Shown here one piece after another: positions 57,572 through 64,000 of a stretch of 64,000 nt of DNA (its first letter is position 1; each line of letters begins with the position of its first letter). The translations under genes were made by a program, and so were the position numbers. The DNA is from Allantophomopsis cytisporea (Eukaryota > Ascomycota > Leotiomycetes > Phacidiales > Phacidiaceae), in assembly GCA_024752435.1 (NCBI GenBank), contig CP103035.1, positions 1,550,001-1,614,000 on the forward strand, in the 5' to 3' direction. The notes beneath the pieces are model-generated. The model was not told where the DNA came from. It saw nothing but the letters and a program-made list of their open reading frames with translations, and made no database searches.

Positions 57572-60500
57572 TTAGTCTTGAGCAGTCTTGCTCTTTTTAC
57601 TACGCAACTTCATCATCAGGAAGACAAACGCATAAGTCGAACAGCAGAAGAGAGCTACGATACCCGTGTCTCTCCAGCCGTCCAGCCTCGCTGTAAGGTT
57701 GAGCGTCTTGGCGTACTCGGAACCGCTCTTGTACTCGCAATATTCACACGTGGTTGTCGAAGCATTGTTGACGATATAACCATAGCCCGTTTCGAAAAAG
57801 TCGGCCATATATTCACCACAGGTCTGACCGTCAGGTGGTGAAAACGAGGCAAGCTCGTTCTTCCCACAGGTCACTTCGACGTCGTAGAGAAGTTGTGTGA
57901 GAAGACCGCCGATCAGGTAGTTGAAAGGATCGAGATAGTACATCCAATATTTCCAAAAGACAACGATCTGATTATAAGGAACGAGAACACCAGCGAAGTT
58001 GATGAAGAAAGCTCCTAAGACGACAGGGTTGGCAAGAGAGGCGAAGAATTCGTTTGGTGAGATTGCAGCAATTGCTTGACCGATGGCGGTGTATAAGAAC
58101 TCGTACAAGATCATTACGAGATATACCTGACCTGAAGTACCTGCTGATACGGGTAGTCCGGCCGTGAAATACCACGTAGCGAAGTACAGAGTACCGCAAG
58201 CGACGAGGTATGGGATTTCGGCAATGAGCTGTGCCGCCACGAAAACAAGCCAGCTGTACATCTTGGCCTTCTTCTCTCGCGCCTCGAAAATACTACGGTT
58301 ATGGATGAATAGCGGTTGGAGTTGATTAATGACTCCCACAGCTACAAAAAGAAAGTTGAAAACTGCAAGAAGTCGAAGCTGTAGGTCGGATACTTTGTTT
58401 CCTAGCATCCAGAAGGTGAATCCACAGAACAATCCCGAAGAAACATGAATGAACACCTTATTCCAGACATAATCGGGGTTTCTCCACAGAGCAATTTGCT
58501 GACGATGTAGGACAAGGCGGAGCTGTGTCCACAATGGTGTTGCAAAGTCGCGATTATCCTCACCAACAGTTGATGGTTTACTCAGAGCATCCTGCTTAAG
58601 CTGAGCGAGTTCTTGGAGACTGCGTTCTCGTTCTGGGGAAGAGTTCCAGACCGCATTCCAGTCTCTCCCACCGCCTGCAGCTCCAGATACAACATCAATA
58701 ATATGCTCGGCCGGGTTTGCTTCAGGGGGGCACGGAGCTCCATTTTTAGCAAAGTAATCGAGCAAAACCTGGGAGTTTGTGCCAGTTTCTCCAAAATAGA
58801 CCATTTTGCCTCCCTTTGCGAGCAAAAGTAGACTATCGAAGGCCTCGAAGAGGGAAGCGGAAGGTTGATGAATTGTGCAGAGAACCGCTTGTCCAGCAGC
58901 AGTAAGGCGACGAAGGAATCTAACAACATTGAAGGCAGATTGTCCGTCTAATCCCGAAGTGGGTTCATCAAGGAACAAGAGGATAGATGGCTTAGCAGCA
59001 AGCTCGACACCGATGGTTAGACGCTTACGCTGTTCAACTGTCAAACCAGCTCCTGGAACTCCGATAATCGCATCCTCGATATCCTCCAACTCCAGCAAGC
59101 TGATGATACTATCAACGTAGGCAATCTTTTCCTCATCTGGAGTTTCTGCAGGTTGTCGTAGCCGGGCGGAGAGAACCAGAGCCTCCCTAACAGTGGCTGT
59201 GTTTTCGTGAACATCCATCTGCTCGCAATAACCTGCAGATCTTTGGAAGCTAATTGGCAATGGCCTTCCATCAACCTGAATAGATCCTTCAATGACACCG
59301 ACATCTTTTCGCTGAGCAAGAACATCAAGCAATGTCGTTTTTCCTGCTCCAGAACTACCCATCAGTGCACCAAGTGTACCTGGCTTTACCCATCCTGTAA
59401 CACCGTCCAATAGTTTTCGGTGACCACCCGGTACTGACACAGTATACTGAAGATTTTCCCACGTGAATATAGCCTCGTTACGGGCTATTTTGAGTTCACG
59501 CTCTTTCTCCGAATCGTTCGATGCTGTCGGAGAAGCCGAAGATCCCTTCTCTTCATCTGACGTCTGTCGGATGGCATTGTTCGAAAGCTTGCCGCGCTTG
59601 TACAGAAGAGAAGATTTTGCAGAACTGTTCTCAGGTCTTTCAAGCGCTATAGCAGTTATCACGGCGTAGAAGAACCACCAGCCAACGAGCACACCAAAGT
59701 CGCGCCAGAGGTGGTCAGTCCGATAACTGAAAGACTGATATATGTAATCCTCCCCAATAATTTGGGTGCCATCAGCTGTAGCTCCAGCGACTGTGCAAGC
59801 TCGATTCTGTGTGCCACTGTAAGAAGCTCCGTTAGGTACCAATTGCTGTCCAATACAATCCAAAACCATGCCTCCAAACTCGTTGGTTACGAAACCTTCG
59901 TAAGCGTAAGATGCTGGAGAAAGCCAGTACTGCAATTCCTATTAGTAGCGTACTTTTACGATGCTGAGTTACTTACGAGCCACTTGAACCAGGGATGCAT
60001 AGTTTGATACGGAATAAAGTAGCCACCGTAGACGTTGATAACCTTTGAAATGTCAGTTTAGTTTTGCAACTTATGTAGAAGGATTGCTAACAATTGTCCA
60101 GAGCCCCATGACTTTTGCGGCATCGTCGAACTTTTGGAACAAACATCCAATGCAACGATACATCTGAATCATTACCAAGGCAATAGTGATACAGAACAGC
60201 CAAAATATGAAGAATTTCCCGGCTTCAACCTGGAATCCACACATAAAGTAGTAAACGATAGAGAATATTGATGCCTGAAGAACAATAAGTGGAATATCTG
60301 TCACCATACGTGCCACAACGTATGCCGTTGGTCGGTAAAGACTGAAATCTCTATGTCTAGCAAGGATTGGTCGACCCATAAAAGAAGCTGTGACTTCACC
60401 TAAGGCGCAGATGTTGAAAATGACAATGGGAAAGAACAATGCGCCAGATCCTAGGCTTGTCAGCGGATGCCTGGAATCTTATAGATATAGTACTGACGTG

Positions 60501-62226
60501 TAAATGTTCCGGCACTTGTTTGTGGGAGATTGTAGTACAAACTACCGGAGACCAAAGAGAAGATGAAAGCTGCAATTTGTTGCATAATCAAGGAATGAAT
60601 ATCACCTCTGAAAATCTGGATTTGCCTAAAATATTGTAAGTGTCAAAGCCAAAAGAATTAAGACGCAAGACTTGGAAGTGTGTACCTGAAGATGCATGCA
60701 ACTATCTGGTGATAAAGGCTGACTTTGTAGGAGGATTGTAAAGGTGTGATGTGTTTTGGCTGCTCCTCTCTATAGGCTTTCTTTAATATAGAAGTATCCT
60801 CGGCGAACTCAGACGTTGGTAAGGTATCTGCCTTCATCGCTGCCGCAATGGGGCTCTGGACATAAAGATCCGAAAGTTCTTTGGCATTAGCCGGTATTTT
60901 ACCTGTGAAGCCAGGCTTAATCTGACGCTCTGTTGGAACAGTTACGGAGGTCAAAAAGTCCGCAACATTTGCGCCGGGTGGGCAGAAAAAGCCTAGATCC
61001 TCAAAGTACTTTCGGGCCAAAACTCTTGGCCCATAGTAAGTGCAGTAGCCCTCATCCAAAACAAGAATCTTGTCGTAGAGATCGTAAATTCCATTTCCAG
61101 CCTGGTAGAGAGTCGTGAGTATGGTAGCTTCGGCTTCGTCTGCAAGATGGCGTAATGTCTGGTTAAACTCAAGGGCGGAGCTTGCGTCAAGTCCACGAGT
61201 CGCGTTATCCCAGCACATAATTGTTCCCTGAATCTTGGTTAGTATGATTATATGAAAGTTACTGATTCAAATCACTTACTTGAGCTGCCATAACCTCGCC
61301 TAAGGAGACTCTCTTGCGTTCTCCTCCTGACACACCGCGGATAAATTCGTTACCAACTAGAGTATCTCGAGTGTGCGAGATTCCGAGCGCTCTTGGAATG
61401 ACCGAAAGACTTTCATCTAAATGTTCGCGAGATTGTCCAGTCTCATAATGATGCCTTGTAGTTCTATTTCTGGCAACGGTCGCAAGTGTTTGAGAAACTG
61501 TCATGGTTGGTGAATGGATATCCTCTGCAAGACGTTAGCATTTATTTGAATGGCCATTAAAACCCCGATAATCAGGATATGGATAAATGTACGAACCTTC
61601 ACTGTTGTAGAGGATTGCTCCACGGTATTTTTCTGCCTCTTGATGTGTCATACTTCCATAGAATACATCCCCGTTAACTTCCTTGAATTGAGTACGCTTG
61701 TTGGAGACTGATCTTAAGAATGAGGTACATCCGGAACCTGGACGACCAAGGACCAGCAGCATCTCACCAGGGCGCACTTGGCCACTCAAGTCATGTAGGA
61801 TTGTCTGAGAGAAGCACCGTTAGCCCCAGAGATATTCTGTTCAAGAAGAGTAAAACTTACCATTGTGTTTTTTGGCTTTGTCCAACTTCGAAAATACTCC
61901 ATGGGATTGACATAGGATAGAACATCGTCCATCAAGGCAGCTTTAGAATCAATACCAGTGACTTCCAGATGGCTCCAAGTGAGAGCTAGACGTTGTCTGC
62001 TAAAACCTTTCGCCTCGTGTTGGTGTTTTCGATTCCGTAACCACTGTTTGTAGGACCATTTTTCTTGTTCCAACTTCGAGATAGATTCTTCTATCTCATT
62101 CTGATGCTCACGGGCATTCTCCTCAGTATTGTCCTTCTCACCATATATCGTGTTGCTGGAAGAGGAGAGCCGGCGCCCGTCAACTCCAAGGTCTGTAGCT
62201 GAGGTGGGTGTGGCAGCCATGATCAT
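57572..62226 (-). CDS. Pleiotropic drug resistance (PDR/ABCG full-size) ABC transporter
   Basis: Eight exons (61861-62226, 61597-61804, 61280-61524, 60686-61227, 60498-60625, 60092-60450, 59977-60042, 57572-59929) give 1423 residues, the usual size. Domain order is NBD1-TMD1-NBD2-TMD2. NBD1 has a deviant Walker A GRPGSGCTS (142-150), signature VSGGERKR (256-263) and Walker B IMCWDNATRGLD, where the expected glutamate is asparagine, as is typical of the PDR degenerate site. NBD2 has Walker A GSSGAGKTT (829-837), a LTVEQRKRLTIG signature and a canonical FLDEPTSGLD Walker B. SGALFFPIVIFNICALGEV starts the first membrane block. The family exports drugs, sterols and lipids at the plasma membrane. 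A second in-frame ATG six bases after the first would start the protein two residues later (MAATPT). Intron 5 has a GTCAGT donor. Confidence 0.93.
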
Positions 62227-64000
62227 ATGCTACAAGGCCGATGCCCAAATGGCAATTGATGATTATTCGTGGACTCTTGCCACTGTATTGATGACGAATA
62301 TTGAAATCGGTAGTAGGCAGCAAATAGAAATTGTATTAGTTTGGCCGCTCTTCTTGGCTGGTCGGTCAAGTCCAGAATACATCCAAAAAGAAGCGAATCT
62401 CTATTCCTTTATATCACTTATATCACTCTACCTATTACAAAGGTCTCGGATTCCCTTGAACTAAGATCCGCTTCTAAGTGGAGTCAAGGATTTCTTTTTC
62501 CTGATAGAGTAGATAGTGAGCCCCATCTTGTACAGTGCCGTAAGGCGATATCTATGTACTAGACCAACTAAGAAACCATTCTAGAACGTTATCTAGCGCC
62601 ATTTACACCATCTGTTTTCAATCAACTAGTTTCTGACTCAATGCTGGAGCGTATAACACACATCGCTCCAGTGATCATTCAGGGGCATCTCAGCAGCCAG
62701 TCAAGCGGCTGCTCTATTGCAGACGATCCTACGGACATTGAGCCACGCTTCAAATTTGACTCCACAAATCTCGAAAACTTAGGACTAACTTTTTCCATTA
62801 TTACAAGGGTTAGAGCATTGTGTTCCTTGGTGGCGCCTACGAATTAAGGATATACGGATGCGAATGTGCGTCGATAAGCGGATATGCGGATATATGGATA
62901 TATGGATGGATGTACGGATATATTTTGTCCGAGAAGTGTCTGCTAGTTTCAAAAAAAGGTGCGACAATAAATTCATGGCTACTTCAGCACATGCTGGAAT
63001 ATTCCCTATGGCTTCTACGTATGATGTGATCTTACCTAAGATTTCCCAGACGTTATCGAGATAATCGGTGCATGGTCACTTCGTGCAGGGAGACGCAGCA
63101 GGGTTTGGGTACTGCATTAGTTGAAAGAGGGAGAGAGCAGGACTCTTCTCTGCAGCTCTTTAGATACTACATAGTGGTGCACTGTATGCCCAATCTGGTA
63201 ACACAGTGAACGTGAGAGGTTCTTTCCCTCTGGTAAAGCAAATAAGGACTGGTATTAAGTACATGTGCTGATGAGTATTTGTGACTTTTACCCTCATTCA
63301 AGCACATACATGAAGTTTGAGCCGAGCAGCCATCCTGTAGAAATCTAGCTGCTTTATTGGAGCACAAAATATTGCACCGTTTCTCGTATACTTGTCTGGT
63401 ACTGAAAACCAGCAGACTTGATTTTGCAAGTTTTCGGCATTAGTTTACCTGCTGGGTTGTGATACTCAAGCATTCGAAGGATCTAGTATATAGAACCAAA
63501 CTACATCAAATGAGACAAGAATGGACGGGGCTCCGTATAGTGAGAGGTCAGAAAACGTCGGATACAAAACGTTTCTTCGTTTTTGTCGATGGATTGTTGT
63601 ACTCTGTGAAGGTATATAGTAAATCGATAGCTTGCTGAGATATAAAAGTTCAGAATATAATTCCATGCATACTACAGTTCCATTTCTTTGGTACCGCATC
63701 AGAACTTCTGGAAAAGCTGAGAGATGGCAGTCTTCGGGATAAGAGCAAAACGGTTGAGTTCAAGGTTTGTGATATTTTGTAGCGGAATAGCTGAAATTGG
63801 CCGGGAGAGTTGAGAAAAGTTGAGTATGAGGGGATGGTTGAATACAAGTCATATAGCTCTACATCTTGCACTCACTGAACGCTGGTTAACACAAGTTACG
63901 TTAGCAGTTTGGACTTCTATTGAAGGACTCGACTAAAACTGAGGCCCAAGGCTACTTGCAAAATTATCAAACTCCCAATTCATGTGGTATAAACTCGGGT
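62227..64000. other. Right-end spacer, upstream of the ABC gene
   Basis: Contains the ABC promoter at 62227-62900. A GGATAT-based simple repeat runs at about 62850-62925. Beyond that short frames on both strands are not supportable. No RNA gene recognised. Confidence 0.45.

Overview
The window is nuclear DNA of a filamentous ascomycete (Pezizomycotina). The protein families resemble those of Leotiomycetes, but that placement is an inference. The evidence is short spliceosomal introns (mostly 47-110 nt, GT..AG, CTAAC-type branch points), one gene every 2.5-3 kb on both strands, long AT-rich spacers, and typical fungal families (Dpb4, PDR-type ABC pump, NCS1 purine permease, GH5 and GH51 hydrolases, PLP class III aminotransferase). 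I see no plasmid, virus, CRISPR array, rRNA or intact transposon.

Layout, left to right. Bases 1-44 may be the 3' end of a gene entering from the left. DPB4 (DNA polymerase epsilon histone-fold subunit) and a BLOC-1 subunit 1 homologue lie on the minus strand. An FAD monooxygenase, the ERCC1/Rad10 repair protein and an intracellular GH5 glucanase-like enzyme are on the plus strand. A purine-cytosine permease and a phosphate-type MFS transporter with an unusually long central loop are on the minus strand. A class III aminotransferase and a LOA1-type lysophospholipid acyltransferase (plus) are followed by a GH51 arabinofuranosidase (minus). Then comes a spacer with a gene relic, a small two-helix membrane protein, an ADGF-type adenosine deaminase, a 545-residue protein of unknown function and a 14-helix MFS transporter (DHA2). 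A DUF1349 protein, an amino-acid permease and a 5 kb gene-poor, microsatellite-bearing stretch lead to a 1120-residue coiled-coil protein. The right end holds two TFIIIC-related genes tail to tail (a tau60/TFIIIC-delta-like protein and a tau55-type histidine phosphatase domain) and a PDR ABC transporter.

The genes do not form an obvious biosynthetic cluster. They mix housekeeping functions (replication, repair, Pol III transcription, lipid acylation) with nutrient uptake and catabolism (nucleobase, phosphate and amino-acid uptake, purine nucleoside deamination, arabinan and glucan breakdown). The most useful results are fully phased exon models for 16 intron-containing genes, several with tiny first exons that simple ORF reading misses. 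Others are the neighbouring TFIIIC-related pair, two unassigned proteins with intact gene structures, and one recognisable pseudogene. I found no convincing new biological system. The unknown 545-residue protein and the small membrane protein are the best leads.
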